From positions 1 to 64,000 of the forward strand of contig NZ_JADBEC010000003.1 in the NCBI RefSeq assembly GCF_014873945.1: 64,000 nucleotides of DNA. The letters run 5' to 3'. Shown here piece after piece: positions 33,857 to 43,470 of the stretch; within the stretch, counting starts at the first letter, position 1, and each line of letters begins with the position of its first letter. The translations under genes and the position numbers were made by a program. Origin of the DNA: Rhizobium viscosum (GTDB lineage Bacteria; Pseudomonadota; Alphaproteobacteria; Rhizobiales; Rhizobiaceae). A model generated the notes under the pieces. It searched no databases. It was not told the origin of the DNA and was given only the letters and a program-made list of their open reading frames with translations.

Positions 33857-34339
33857 ATGCTGATCCGACCTGCCAGAGCGGAAGACCGCAGCGCCATCTG
33901 GACGATCCTGGAGCCTGTCATCCGGGCGGGCGAAACCTATACGCTCGACCGCGACATGAGCGAGACCGATGCGCTTGACTACTGGCTCGGCGCCGACAAG
34001 GAGAGCTTCGTCGCCGATGACGGCGGCAGCATCATCGGTACCTACTATATCCGCGCCAACCAGGCGGGTGGCGGCAATCACGTCTGCAATTGCGGTTATA
34101 TGACTGCACGGCAGGCGGCGGGGCAGGGTGTCGCGCGTATCATGCACCAGCATTCGCTCGCCCATGCGCGCCAGCGGGGCTTCCGCGCCATGCAGTTCAA
34201 TTTCGTCGTCAGTTCCAACGAGCGGGCCGTGCGGCTGTGGCAATCACTCGATTTTCAGGTGGTCGGCCGGCTTCCGAGAGCGTTCCGGCATCCGACCCTT
34301 GGGTTTGTCGATGCGCTCGTCATGTACAGGGATCTTTGA
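33857..34339 (+). CDS. GNAT family N-acetyltransferase
   Basis: A 160-residue GNAT protein from ATG 33857. The domain begins IRPARAEDRSAIWTILEPVI; the acetyl-CoA pyrophosphate loop is in the R-Q-A-A-G-Q-G-V-A-R segment (a variant of Q/R-x-x-G-x-G/A), followed by the helix, strand FRAMQFNFVVSSNERAVRLW and the terminal F-x-x-V-G-R-L-P. This arrangement is usual for small-molecule or amino-acid acetyltransferases. Substrate unknown. Confidence 0.85.
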   Translation: MLIRPARAEDRSAIWTILEPVIRAGETYTLDRDMSETDALDYWLGADKESFVADDGGSIIGTYYIRANQAGGGNHVCNCGYMTARQAAGQGVARIMHQHSLAHARQRGFRAMQFNFVVSSNERAVRLWQSLDFQVVGRLPRAFRHPTLGFVDALVMYRDL

Positions 34340-34396
34340 AGGCGGCTCGACCGTAACGGTGCAGCATGCCTGGTACCGCCTGCTATTGCCCTCAGT

Positions 34397-35803
34397 TCAG
34401 GCGGGAATGCCGTAGACCGGTATTTCTCCGCTGAGGCCCCGCAGGAAGGCGGTGGTGCCATGCAGGCTGCGGCCGCGCGCGGCAAGCAGGGCACGCGCTT
34501 CCTCGTCCTCGACCACCGGTGTCGTTGCAAAGATCATGTCCGGGGTGGCGATCGTCTGCAGGCGCGAGGCGACATTGACCGTCTGGCCGAAATAATCCTG
34601 CCGCTCGTTCATCAGCACGGCAAGGCAGGGGCCGCTATGCAGGCCGACCTTCAGGAACAGGTCGTCGCGGCTGTCGCGCCGGTTGAGTTCATCGATCACC
34701 TTGCGGATGTCGAGTGCTGCGGCCACACCCTGTGCCGGGGTCGGAAAGGTTGCCATGATCGCATCGCCGATCGTCTTGACCACTGCGCCGCCATGGGCGG
34801 AGACGACCTGATACATGAGCTGGAAATGCGCGCGCACCAGATCGAAGGCCGCAAGGTCGCCGATCCGCTCGTAGAGTTCGGTCGATCCCTTCAGGTCGGT
34901 GAACAGGAAGGTCAGGCTGGTGATCCTGAAGCGCTGGTTGAGATCGAGAACATTGGTGCGATAAATATCCCGGAAGGTCTGGTGCGTGAGCAGCCGCTTG
35001 GCGGTTAAGACAGGGACGCGCCGCGTCAGGATCGCTTCCAGCGCCTTACCGGCGATCCAGAAGATCGGCATTATCCTCCGGTTCGTCCGGTTTTCCAGAT
35101 CGAGCGTCAGAAGACCTGGCGCCAGCCGCAGCGTTTCGCCAGCCTGATGCGCATCGTCGAGTTCGATCGACAGGCGCTGGCCTTCGGCCGGTTCGCCGCT
35201 CACTTCCAGGAAGCGCGAGCTGTGCGTCACGGGATCGAAGAGAATGGCTACACCCTCGCGCATCTGAACCTGGCGGCCCATGCGCGCACCCGGCGCAATC
35301 TCGAACGCGTCGAGAACGACCTCGCCGACGACGGGCGCAAGATGTTCGGGCAGATCGCTGCCGGAAGACCAGAAGATCTGGCGTGTATAATCCCAGAGCG
35401 GCAGGCTGTCGGGATCGTGCGCGGCGATGTGGCGGATGCGCGGGTCGACCGTGAAGGTGATCTCCACGGTTTCGTCGAGCGTCGGTTCCCAATCGAGCGC
35501 ACAGAAGGAACAATTATAGTGGTGCTGGTCGATGCCCTGCAGCGATTCCGCCTGATAGAGCACGCCGCCGCAGCTTTGGCAGACGATGTTCCAGGAGAGT
35601 TCGAAGAGGCCGAGCTGGGTGGCATGCAGAAAGGCGGCGATGCTCTCCTGTTCGCCGAGCCCGTTCGTGCGCGCAAAGGCCAGCGGATTGACGCGGTTCA
35701 GGCCAAAATCCGGCGCGTCTTCGATCAGATGCGCCATCGCGACGGCAACGGTTTCGTCGACGTGCTGGCGCACGGCCATGACGCGGTTCGCTATATCGGG
35801 CAT
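34397..35803 (-). CDS. adenylate/guanylate cyclase (class III) with zinc ribbon
   Basis: A 468-residue soluble protein; ATG 35815 is an alternative start. The N-terminal half contains a four-cysteine ribbon (C-Q-S-C and C-S-F-C, about residues 74-98), resembling the DUF5939-type region. The C-terminal third is a class III cyclase domain: F-L-F-T-D-L-K-G-S-T with the first metal Asp, I-G-D-A-I-M-A-T-F with the second, and G-Q-T-V-N-V-A-S-R-L with the transition-state Asn and Arg. It should make cyclic AMP or GMP. It is a stand-alone gene with no linked effector, although a Crp-type regulator lies 9 kb away. Confidence 0.85.
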   Translation of the reverse strand: MPDIANRVMAVRQHVDETVAVAMAHLIEDAPDFGLNRVNPLAFARTNGLGEQESIAAFLHATQLGLFELSWNIVCQSCGGVLYQAESLQGIDQHHYNCSFCALDWEPTLDETVEITFTVDPRIRHIAAHDPDSLPLWDYTRQIFWSSGSDLPEHLAPVVGEVVLDAFEIAPGARMGRQVQMREGVAILFDPVTHSSRFLEVSGEPAEGQRLSIELDDAHQAGETLRLAPGLLTLDLENRTNRRIMPIFWIAGKALEAILTRRVPVLTAKRLLTHQTFRDIYRTNVLDLNQRFRITSLTFLFTDLKGSTELYERIGDLAAFDLVRAHFQLMYQVVSAHGGAVVKTIGDAIMATFPTPAQGVAAALDIRKVIDELNRRDSRDDLFLKVGLHSGPCLAVLMNERQDYFGQTVNVASRLQTIATPDMIFATTPVVEDEEARALLAARGRSLHGTTAFLRGLSGEIPVYGIPA

Positions 35804-36404
35804 CGCTAATCCCATCAGATAGGGACCTGAAAAACAGGGCCGAAAGGAGCAAGAATAGGGCGGCAACGGCAGCAGGCGAGCCGTTTATTTTTTCGCCTTA
35901 AAGTAACCTTTTGCGCGCCGGAGCGAAACAGTTGATCGCTTCGTGCAGGAGACCACTTACTGTATCGGCTCTCGTCTGCCGGACAAAAAAGAAAGCCGGC
36001 ACAGGGCCGGCTTAGACGAACGCGGCTGAACAGGGGATACTGGGCCGGTTCCTGGCATTTCGTGACTGACAATAAATTTCATTACAATGCCGAGGCCAGC
36101 AGAGAAGGCGTAACGAGATCGCCAAGAGGGCGGCTCCGCAAAGGGGTGGGCGGCGGGCGGAGGCCGGTGCTGTCCTCGGGTGTGTTTATGAGGCACGAAC
36201 ATCACCGATTGATGACATCGGGGCGTCAGGCAGATGATTTTCTTTTCATCAGCCGATCTGCGCTGTGGATGGGTGTCCCGGCACGGCATTGTCGGGCGGA
36301 TAGGCTGGTCGTGTGAATTCAGTGTTCAGCCTGCTCGGGATGTCAAACTTTCACAAAGGGGCTATATAGCGGCCGAAATCGCACTGATATCCGCAAAGAG
36401 CCCC
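35804..36404. other. 601-base gap with an orphan minus-strand terminator
   Basis: No protein-coding gene is supported on either strand here. On the minus strand there is a strong rho-independent terminator: arms AAGCCGGC (36015-36008) and GCCGGCTT (36002-35995), followed by TTTCTTTTTT. It has no gene upstream of it in the 390 bases before the divergent ABC transporter, so a short minus-strand RNA ending near 35987 is possible. On the plus strand, CTATAT at about 36362 may be a -10 box for the ABC operon. Confidence 0.45.
35987..36015 (-). terminator. rho-independent terminator without an upstream gene
   Basis: Minus-strand stem AAGCCGGC/GCCGGCTT with a 5-base loop (CCTGT), then TTTCTTTTTTG. 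Perfect 8-bp stem and a good T-tract. The only gene nearby on this strand, the cyclase, lies downstream of it, not upstream. Confidence 0.75.
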
Positions 36405-37327
<923 letters not shown>

Positions 37328-37331
<4 letters not shown>

Positions 37332-38089
37332 ACTTCGAGGCGATCAAATCGATCTATTACTTCGAAATGGCGCGCACCCGGCGCACGCTGCTGCAGAGCG
37401 TCATTTCGCCCGTCATTTCCACCTCGCTCTATTTCATTGTCTTCGGGGCAGCCGTCGGCTCGCGCATCCAGGAGGTGGAGGGCGTCTCCTATGGCGCCTT
37501 CATCACGCCCGGTCTCATCATGCTGACGCTGCTCGGACAGTGCATTGGCAACGGCTCCTTCGGCATCTATTTCCCGAAATTCACCGGCACGATCTACGAG
37601 ATCCTGTCTGCCCCCGTCGCCATGACGGAAATCCTGATCGGCTATGTCGGGGCGGCCGCCACCAAGGGCCTGATCATCGGCGTCATCATCCTCTTGACCG
37701 CCAACCTCTTCGTCGATGTCAGGATCGAGCATCCCTTCATGATGGTGCTGTTCTTCCTGCTGACGGCAATCAGCTTCAGCCTGTTCGGCTTCATGATCGG
37801 CATCTGGGCGACGAATTTCGAGCAGCTGAACCTCATCCCCATGCTGGTCGTGCCGCCGCTGACCTTCCTCGGCGGCAGCTTCTACTCGATCAACATGCTG
37901 CCGCCCTTCTGGCAGGCGGTCAGTCATTTCAACCCGGTGCTCTACCTCGTCAGCGGCTTCAGGTGGAGTTTCTACGGTATTGCCGATGTGAACCCGCTTG
38001 TCAGCCTCGGGATGATTTCACTGTTTCTGGTGATTTGCCTGAGCACACTCGGGTGGATTTTCAAGACTGGGTATCGGCTACGCAACTGA
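37328..38089 (+). CDS. ABC-2 type exporter permease
   Basis: A 253-residue membrane protein with six helices, starting inside the end of the ATPase gene. The N-terminal amphipathic helix (FEMARTRRTLLQSVISPVI) and the internal P-P-L-T-F-L-G-G-S-F-Y-S-I-N-M-L-P-P-F-W-Q block are typical of ABC2_membrane permeases of the NodJ/DrrB group. It forms the membrane channel for the upstream ATPase. Confidence 0.9.
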
Positions 38090-38196
38090 GCGGGCGGACC
38101 GCCACCGGCAAAATCCGAGTAGGCGGCACAAAGTCGTTCACATTTTGTTCGCGGATGCTAGTCTGATCTCGCTGTCATATGCGGAGGAGGAGAGTC

Positions 38197-39039
38197 GTGG
38201 CGGATCAACAGGCGAAGTTCGAGCGGTTTAAAGCGCTGCATCAACGGGATGAGGCATTCGTCATTCCGAACCCGTGGGATGCCGGCTCGGCGCGGATTCT
38301 GACAGGCCTTGGTTTCGAGGCTCTGGCGACCACCAGCGCCGGCTATGCCTTTTCGAAGGGCAAGCGAGATTCCTTTGCGAGCCTGAAGCGCGGCGAGATC
38401 CTCGACAATGCCGCCGAGATCGTCGGAGCAACCGATCTTCCCGTATCGGCCGATCTCGAAGACGGGTTCGGCGCAGCACCCGAGATCTGCACCGAAACGA
38501 TCCGGCTCGCCTCAGCGGCCGGGCTGGTCGGCGGATCGATCGAGGACGCCACGGGCGATCCGGCAAGGCCGATCTATTATCTGGCGCAGGCCGTCGAGCG
38601 GGTGCAGGCCGCGGCTGAGGCGGCGCGGAAACTGCCTTTCCTATTGACGGCGAGGGCGGAGAATTTTCTCTGGGAACGGCCCGATCTCGATGACACGATC
38701 AAGCGGCTGCAGGCTTTCTCGGCAGCCGGCGCCGATGTCCTCTATGCGCCCGGCCTGCCTGATATCGACGCCATCCGAACCGTCTGCGCCGCCGTCGACA
38801 AGCCCGTCAACGTGGTGATGGGGCTGAAGGGGCCGCGCTATAGCGTTGCCGAACTCTCGGCGGCGGGCGTGCGCCGGGTGAGCGTGGGCGGGTCCTTTGC
38901 GCGCGCCGCACTTGGTGCGCTGCTGCGGGCCGCCGAGGAGGTGAAATCGTCGGGCACCTTCACCTACGCCGGCGATGCGATCCCGGCAGCCACGCTCAGC
39001 CAGCTGATGTCGCAGGAGAAGCGGGGTGACCGGCAATAG
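38197..39039 (+). CDS. isocitrate lyase/PEP mutase family protein
   Basis: A 280-residue protein with a GTG start at 38197, preceded by GGAGGAGGAG. The TIM-barrel marks of the PEP mutase/isocitrate lyase superfamily are present: N-P-W-D-A-G-S-A-R, T-T-S-A-G-Y-A, the Mg-binding D-L-E-D-G-F-G, and S-I-E-D-A-T-G, then A-R-A-E-N-F-L. The catalytic cysteine loop of true isocitrate lyases (KKCGH) is absent. These proteins cleave or rearrange C-C or C-P bonds in oxaloacetate-like substrates; the precise reaction is not readable. No phosphonate genes adjoin it. Confidence 0.85.
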   Translation: MADQQAKFERFKALHQRDEAFVIPNPWDAGSARILTGLGFEALATTSAGYAFSKGKRDSFASLKRGEILDNAAEIVGATDLPVSADLEDGFGAAPEICTETIRLASAAGLVGGSIEDATGDPARPIYYLAQAVERVQAAAEAARKLPFLLTARAENFLWERPDLDDTIKRLQAFSAAGADVLYAPGLPDIDAIRTVCAAVDKPVNVVMGLKGPRYSVAELSAAGVRRVSVGGSFARAALGALLRAAEEVKSSGTFTYAGDAIPAATLSQLMSQEKRGDRQ

Positions 39040-39059
39040 ACTGCTGCATCGACGGCCTC

Positions 39060-39533
39060 TCATTGCGGATTGGTGATGAAGTCGGGAAATTTGTGGTAGA
39101 TGCAGTCGCTCATCAAGAAGAACGACATGCCGGTATCGCCAAGTTCGTACGATGAAAGCTCCCACTCGAAGGTGTCGTGACCATCGTACCCGGCCAGGAA
39201 TGCCATCAGGCTCAACTCCCGGTACGGTCCCGGCGGAAACATTGCGCCATACACCGTCACCTCCTTTCCGGCGAACTCGCCCTTGATGACCCTCCTGATT
39301 TCCAGATCCGCCCGGATCATTCGGGTCGGGAATTCGTTCATTACGATCAAACCGGATTCGCCGATGAAAAGCGACTTCACGCTGGCTTCTACCACCACCT
39401 TCGCCTTTGCCAGCAGCTCATTCTGCGGAGGACATCGCGGCATCCCGACTGCTGGTCTCAGGCTGAGGACCAACAGAATGAAAATCGCGTGGAAGCCTGT
39501 TTGCATGCGCGCGCTCGATGATGCTCCGGGCAT
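39060..39533 (-). CDS. secreted hypothetical protein
   Basis: A 157-residue protein from ATG 39533, with GGGGGAAC 7 bases upstream. A signal peptide covers about residues 10-30 (MQTGFHAIFILLVLSLRPAVG). The mature part begins with C-P-P-Q and consists of alternating strands (AKVVVEASVKSLFIG, IRADLEIRRVIKGEFAGKEV, VYGAMFPPGPY), as in small periplasmic beta proteins. Two or three cysteines. Convergent with the PEP-mutase-like gene 20 bases away. Not recognised. Confidence 0.65.
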   Translation of the reverse strand: MPGASSSARMQTGFHAIFILLVLSLRPAVGMPRCPPQNELLAKAKVVVEASVKSLFIGESGLIVMNEFPTRMIRADLEIRRVIKGEFAGKEVTVYGAMFPPGPYRELSLMAFLAGYDGHDTFEWELSSYELGDTGMSFFLMSDCIYHKFPDFITNPQ

Positions 39534-39681
39534 CGGTGTTCCCCCATTCGGCAGGCCAATTCCTGCCGGTTGCGCGAAGCTGAACTCGAATTGTGGCTTA
39601 TCCGCCGCCGAACGATGGCGTCGCGGCGTCAAACAGGTGATGGTTGTAAGTGCGAAATGACGGAACCCGGATGTCAGCCAA

Positions 39682-40260
39682 TCAGCCCTTCCTCTTACGC
39701 CCCTTGCCGTGCCGGGGGCGGAAATCGACGAGCAGAGATTTCAGCTCAAGTTCGCGCACGCGCCGTGCCGCTTCGTCAGGGCTGACCCAGTCCAGCACGC
39801 GCTGGCCGACCTCTCGGAACTGCCCCTGCGTGCGGTCCACCTCGATCTGGAAGATGTCGACGATGCAGGGAACAACGTCGCCGTCATCCAGTTCCTTGAG
39901 GTAGGTATAGTGGCCGACCGGCTTCTTGCTCACCGTCCCGCGCACGCCTGCTTCCTCCCAGGCCTCTATGGCAGCCGCCTCATGCGGCTTCTTCTTTTTC
40001 ATCGGCCAGCCCTTGGGAATGATCCAGCGGCCGCTGTCGCGCGTGGTGACGACGAGGATCTCGATTTCGGGGCGATCGCTTTCAGTATCGCTGTTTCGAT
40101 AGCGGAAGCAGAGAGCGCCATATTGCTGGCGAAAGGCGCCGGAGAAGAGCTTCTCGGGCCTTTCCGCAAGTTGCTTCAGCAGGGGCTTTGGGGTGGTGGC
40201 GCGAGGTTTTGCGCCTTTTTTGCTGGATTTCATGACATCAAGCATTGTCAATTTCTGCAT
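39682..40260 (-). CDS. Nudix hydrolase, DIPP-like, with altered Nudix box
   Basis: A 192-residue Nudix protein. The T-T-R-D-S-G-R-W-I-I-P-K-G-W strand leads into a Nudix box starting at Gly84. The core E-A-W-E-E-A-G is intact, but the first conserved Glu is Lys (K90) and the Arg of R-E-x-x-E-E is Ile (I98). The catalytic E102/E103 remain. The group resembles diphosphoinositol-polyphosphate/diadenosine-polyphosphate hydrolases. A basic C-terminus (RPRHGKGRKRKG) is unusual. It is divergent from the DUF47/PiT phosphate operon, and a paralogue lies on its far side. Confidence 0.85.
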   Translation of the reverse strand: MQKLTMLDVMKSSKKGAKPRATTPKPLLKQLAERPEKLFSGAFRQQYGALCFRYRNSDTESDRPEIEILVVTTRDSGRWIIPKGWPMKKKKPHEAAAIEAWEEAGVRGTVSKKPVGHYTYLKELDDGDVVPCIVDIFQIEVDRTQGQFREVGQRVLDWVSPDEAARRVRELELKSLLVDFRPRHGKGRKRKG

Positions 40261-40347
40261 TTTCGATCAATTGCCTGCGACGTTTTATGACAGATTTATG
40301 ACAGTCTCTTGCGACTGTTGTATCCGCTTCAGGAAGGATCGCCCGAG

Positions 40348-40992
40348 ATGATGAGCGTGTTTCGCAAGATGATGCCGCGGGAGGACCGCTTCTTCGAGAT
40401 GTTCTGCCGGCATTCGGAAACGGTCGTCGCTGCCGCCCACGCGATGGAACGGTTGTTGAAAGGCGAAGCGGTTCAGGAAAATTGCGACAGGATCATCGCG
40501 CTCGAAGATCAGGCGGACGACATTACACGCGAAGTGCTTGTCGCCGTCCGGCGGAGCTTCATCACGCCCTTTGATCGCGGCGACATCAAGGATCTCATCC
40601 AGTCCATGGATGATGCGATCGACATGATGCACAAGACGGTGAAGATCATCCGCCTGTTCGAGCAGACGAGTTTCGACCCGCTGATGCAGGAGATGGGCGG
40701 GGAGATCGTCAAGGCGGCCGCCTTGATGGCGGAGGCGATACCGCTTCTCAACAAGATGGGTGCGAATGCGCAGCGGCTGGCTGTCATCGCCGAAGAGATC
40801 ACCCGGGTCGAGGGCCGCTCCGACGAATTGCATGACGAGGGGCTGAAGGACCTTTATCGCCGGCATGGCGCCAGCGGCAATGCCATGGCCTATATGATCG
40901 GCAGCGAGATCTACTCCAACCTCGAAAAGATCGTCGACCGGTTCGAGGACGTGGCCAATGAAATCAGCGGCGTCGTCATCGAGAACGTCTGA
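40348..40992 (+). CDS. DUF47 PhoU-like protein
   Basis: A 214-residue all-helical protein, with AGGAAGG upstream of ATG 40348. DUF47 proteins are PhoU-like accessory proteins of PiT transporters: F-F-x-M-F-C-x-H-S-E-x-V-V-A-A-A-H-A-M near the start, E-D-Q-A-D-D-I-T-R-E-V in the second helix and a metal-binding E-x-x-x-D pattern. It is directly followed by pit (overlap 1 base) and probably regulates its activity. Confidence 0.9.
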   Translation: MMSVFRKMMPREDRFFEMFCRHSETVVAAAHAMERLLKGEAVQENCDRIIALEDQADDITREVLVAVRRSFITPFDRGDIKDLIQSMDDAIDMMHKTVKIIRLFEQTSFDPLMQEMGGEIVKAAALMAEAIPLLNKMGANAQRLAVIAEEITRVEGRSDELHDEGLKDLYRRHGASGNAMAYMIGSEIYSNLEKIVDRFEDVANEISGVVIENV

Positions 40993-41996
40993 TGGAAGCC
41001 ACTCTCTCCCTTCCGCTGCTGATCGGCCTGATTGGTGTCGCGCTATTCTTCGATTTCCTCAACGGGCTGCACGACGCGGCAAACTCGATTGCGACCATCG
41101 TGTCCACCCGGGTTCTCAGGCCACAGTATGCCGTCGGGTGGGCGGCCTTCTTCAATTTCATCGCCTTTCTGTTTTTCGGCCTGCATGTCGCCGAAACGCT
41201 CGGCACCGGCATCATCGATCCGGCAATCGTCTCGCCGCAGGTAATCTTTGCGGCACTGATAGGGGCGATCGTCTGGAACATCGTCACTTGGCTCTTCGGC
41301 ATTCCCTCATCGTCGTCGCATGCGCTGGTCGGCGGGCTTGTCGGGGCGGGGCTAGCGAAGGTCGGCTTCAGTTCCATTGTCTGGAGCGGCTTGTTGAAGA
41401 CGGTCGGCGCAATTGTCATGTCGCCGGCAATCGGCTTCCTGCTTGCGCTGTTCTTCGTGCTCGTCGTCTCCTGGATGTTCGTGCGCCAGACGCCCTTTGC
41501 CGTCGACCGCACGTTCCGGATCATGCAGTTCATCTCGGCCTCGCTCTATTCGCTCGGCCATGGCGGCAACGATGCGCAAAAGACCATGGGCATCATCGCC
41601 GTTCTTCTCTTCAGTCAGGGGCAGCTCGGTCCCAGCTTTCATGTGCCGCTCTGGGTGGTCATCTCCTGTCAGTCGGCCATGGCGCTCGGCACGCTTTTCG
41701 GTGGCTGGCGGATCGTTCACACGATGGGCTCGAAAATCACCAGGCTTAATCCAATGCAGGGTTTCTGCGCCGAAACCGGCGGAGCACTGACACTGTTTGC
41801 TGCGACCTGGCTCGGTATTCCCGTGTCGACGACGCACACGATCACCGGTGCGATCATAGGTGTGGGTGCTGCCCGACGTCTTTCGGCGGTGCGCTGGGGT
41901 GTTGCCGGCAATATCGTCATCGCCTGGGTCATCACCATGCCTGCTGCCGCTGCCATTGCCGCCGCCTGCTATGGGATTGCCAGCCTGTTTGCCTGA
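40992..41996 (+). CDS. pit: PiT family inorganic phosphate transporter
   Basis: A 334-residue membrane protein with about ten helices. Both PiT signatures are visible: N-G-L-H-D-A-A-N-S-I-A-T-I-V near the N-terminus and H-G-G-N-D-A-Q-K-T-M-G in the middle, with the P-V-S-T-T-H repeats of the PHO-4 fold. It moves phosphate (as metal-phosphate) by proton or sodium symport at the inner membrane. Low-affinity Pit systems with an upstream DUF47 protein are typical of rhizobia. Confidence 0.93.
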   Translation: MEATLSLPLLIGLIGVALFFDFLNGLHDAANSIATIVSTRVLRPQYAVGWAAFFNFIAFLFFGLHVAETLGTGIIDPAIVSPQVIFAALIGAIVWNIVTWLFGIPSSSSHALVGGLVGAGLAKVGFSSIVWSGLLKTVGAIVMSPAIGFLLALFFVLVVSWMFVRQTPFAVDRTFRIMQFISASLYSLGHGGNDAQKTMGIIAVLLFSQGQLGPSFHVPLWVVISCQSAMALGTLFGGWRIVHTMGSKITRLNPMQGFCAETGGALTLFAATWLGIPVSTTHTITGAIIGVGAARRLSAVRWGVAGNIVIAWVITMPAAAAIAAACYGIASLFA

Positions 41997-42106
41997 GGGC
42001 AGGAGTCCGCTCGATGCATCCGATACCCTAATTTTAGGGGCCGCTATTTTCGATCTGATGTTGCGCTCTATTCTCCTTGCAAGGAGAAGGAGATAACGAG
42101 CGGACC

Positions 42107-42667
42107 ATGCATCCATCCAGGCATTTATCTGAATTGAATGAGGAAAGCGCGGTAAAGACCGGCCGCCGCGGGATCGACCAGAGCGGTGCGATCTGTTGCC
42201 GTGTCGAGAGGGGCGGAAGGCTGAGCGTTCTGCTCATCACCAGCCGCGATAGCGGAAGATGGGTGATCCCGAAGGGTTATCTGGAGAGAAAGGAAAAGCC
42301 CTATCGTCGTGCTCAGCGCGAGGCGTTCGAAGAAGCCGGCATCATCGGCAAGGTCAGAAAGAAGCCGCTCGGCTACTACAGCTACCTGAAGGATAACGAG
42401 ACGCCGCTGACGGTCTCGGTCCACCTGCTGCGGCTGGAGAGCGAGGCTGCGCATTTCCGCGAATATGCCGAGAGGCAGAAGATCTGGATTTCGCCGGGGG
42501 AGGCAGCGCTCCTCGTCGCGGAGCCCGAGCTGCAGGACATGTTCCGGGCAATCGATGCGGACAATCCGCTGACATCGCAAGACCGGCTCAAACCCCATCG
42601 CATCCATGGACGGCGGCCGCAGGCTGATGCAGTCGTCTCGCTCGCCACATCGCCCGGATTGACCTGA
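42107..42667 (+). CDS. Nudix hydrolase, DIPP-like, canonical box
   Basis: A 186-residue Nudix protein from ATG 42107. It has an intact G-x5-E-x7-R-E-A-x-E-E-A-G-I box from Gly57 (E63, R71, E72, E75, E76). T-S-R-D-S-G-R-W-V-I-P-K-G-Y and K-K-P-L-G-Y-Y-S-Y-L-K show it is a paralogue of the protein at 39682-40260. The likely substrates are diphosphoinositol-polyphosphates, polyphosphate or dinucleoside polyphosphates. It is codirectional with pit and 110 bases downstream. Confidence 0.88.
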   Translation: MHPSRHLSELNEESAVKTGRRGIDQSGAICCRVERGGRLSVLLITSRDSGRWVIPKGYLERKEKPYRRAQREAFEEAGIIGKVRKKPLGYYSYLKDNETPLTVSVHLLRLESEAAHFREYAERQKIWISPGEAALLVAEPELQDMFRAIDADNPLTSQDRLKPHRIHGRRPQADAVVSLATSPGLT

Positions 42668-42697
42668 TCGCCGCCGCTGATGCGGCGGGCTCAGTGA

Positions 42698-42722
42698 CGA
42701 AGGCCCGGGATGCGGGCCTTCG
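42698..42722 (+). terminator. terminator-like hairpin after Nudix gene
   Basis: Perfect 10-bp arms CGAAGGCCCG (42698-42707) and CGGGCCTTCG (42713-42722), loop GGATG. No good T-tract follows (CGTTATAAAG), so termination may be factor-assisted. Confidence 0.6.
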
Positions 42723-42783
42723 CGTTATAAAGCGCATCGCGATCTTTCAGATTCGCTCGTCACGCTTTATCTCTTTGCTTTAC

Positions 42784-42828
42784 GCATGTCGTTATCGCAA
42801 AACCGCAGCACACTTTTGCGCGACATGC
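42784..42828. repeat. short palindromic repeat, copy 3 of 3
   Basis: Outer arms GCATGTCG (42784-42791) and CGACATGC (42821-42828) differ from copies 1 and 2 on both sides, keeping the pairing; inner arms GCAAAA (42797-42802) and TTTTGC (42814-42819) and the loop are the same. It lies 6 bases past the 3' end of the DUF1062 gene. Confidence 0.75.
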
Positions 42829-42834
42829 TTTAGG

Positions 42835-43470
42835 CTACCGGGGACTGCCGGTTGCCAGGGGTCCCCAAGAGAGCTCGCGATCGGCGACAGTCGCAAGATC
42901 GATCACCACTTCAATGCCGGTCCTGATACGCCGCCGCAGGATGTCGGTGCGATCGGAATTCGTCCGGAGCAGGCCTTTCTCCTGTAGCGTCTGGAGCCGC
43001 GTGCGCGAGAGCTCCAGTTCGGACGCCAGTAGCCGGTCGAGCCGTGTGCCCGCAGGCAGAGGCACCACCAGTTCAATCTCCAGCCGCGTCCAGCCGGCAG
43101 TCTCTGACAGCACCTCTCTCGCGATATCGAATTCCGGGAATTCGTCGATGCGCTGCGACTTACGCTTCAGGGCATCGAGATTGAAGCTCTCCATCCGGAT
43201 CCATTCGAGATCGTTGGATTGCAGCGCTTCCAGAGTGGCCGGATCGATGTCGCGGACGTTCTGTCTCTCGAAAAGCGGTCGGTTCCACGTCTTGTCGCAG
43301 GTCAGGCATTTGTAGATCAGCCAGGCATCCAGCTTGCGGCCGTTGGCATTCAGCCGGATCTTGCCGCTGGATTGAAAGGCTCTCAATCCCCCGCATCCGC
43401 CACAGGCGATCCAGGGCTGGGGAGCGGTTTTCGGTGTAATGGTCCATCGGACCCGCAAAGTATCGCACAT
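42835..43470 (-). CDS. DUF1062 family protein
   Basis: A 211-residue protein from ATG 43470. Family marks: L-R-V-R-W-T-I-x-P, a zinc-ribbon-like pair (C-G-G-C and C-L-T-C) flanking K-I-R-L-N-A-N-G-R-K-L-D-A-W-L-I-Y, then T-W-N-R-P. Near the C-terminus, TRLDRLLASELELSRTRLQTL and the following residues have the shape of an S4-like RNA-binding domain. Function unknown; RNA binding is an inference from that segment. Confidence 0.82.
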   Translation of the reverse strand: MCDTLRVRWTITPKTAPQPWIACGGCGGLRAFQSSGKIRLNANGRKLDAWLIYKCLTCDKTWNRPLFERQNVRDIDPATLEALQSNDLEWIRMESFNLDALKRKSQRIDEFPEFDIAREVLSETAGWTRLEIELVVPLPAGTRLDRLLASELELSRTRLQTLQEKGLLRTNSDRTDILRRRIRTGIEVVIDLATVADRELSWGPLATGSPR

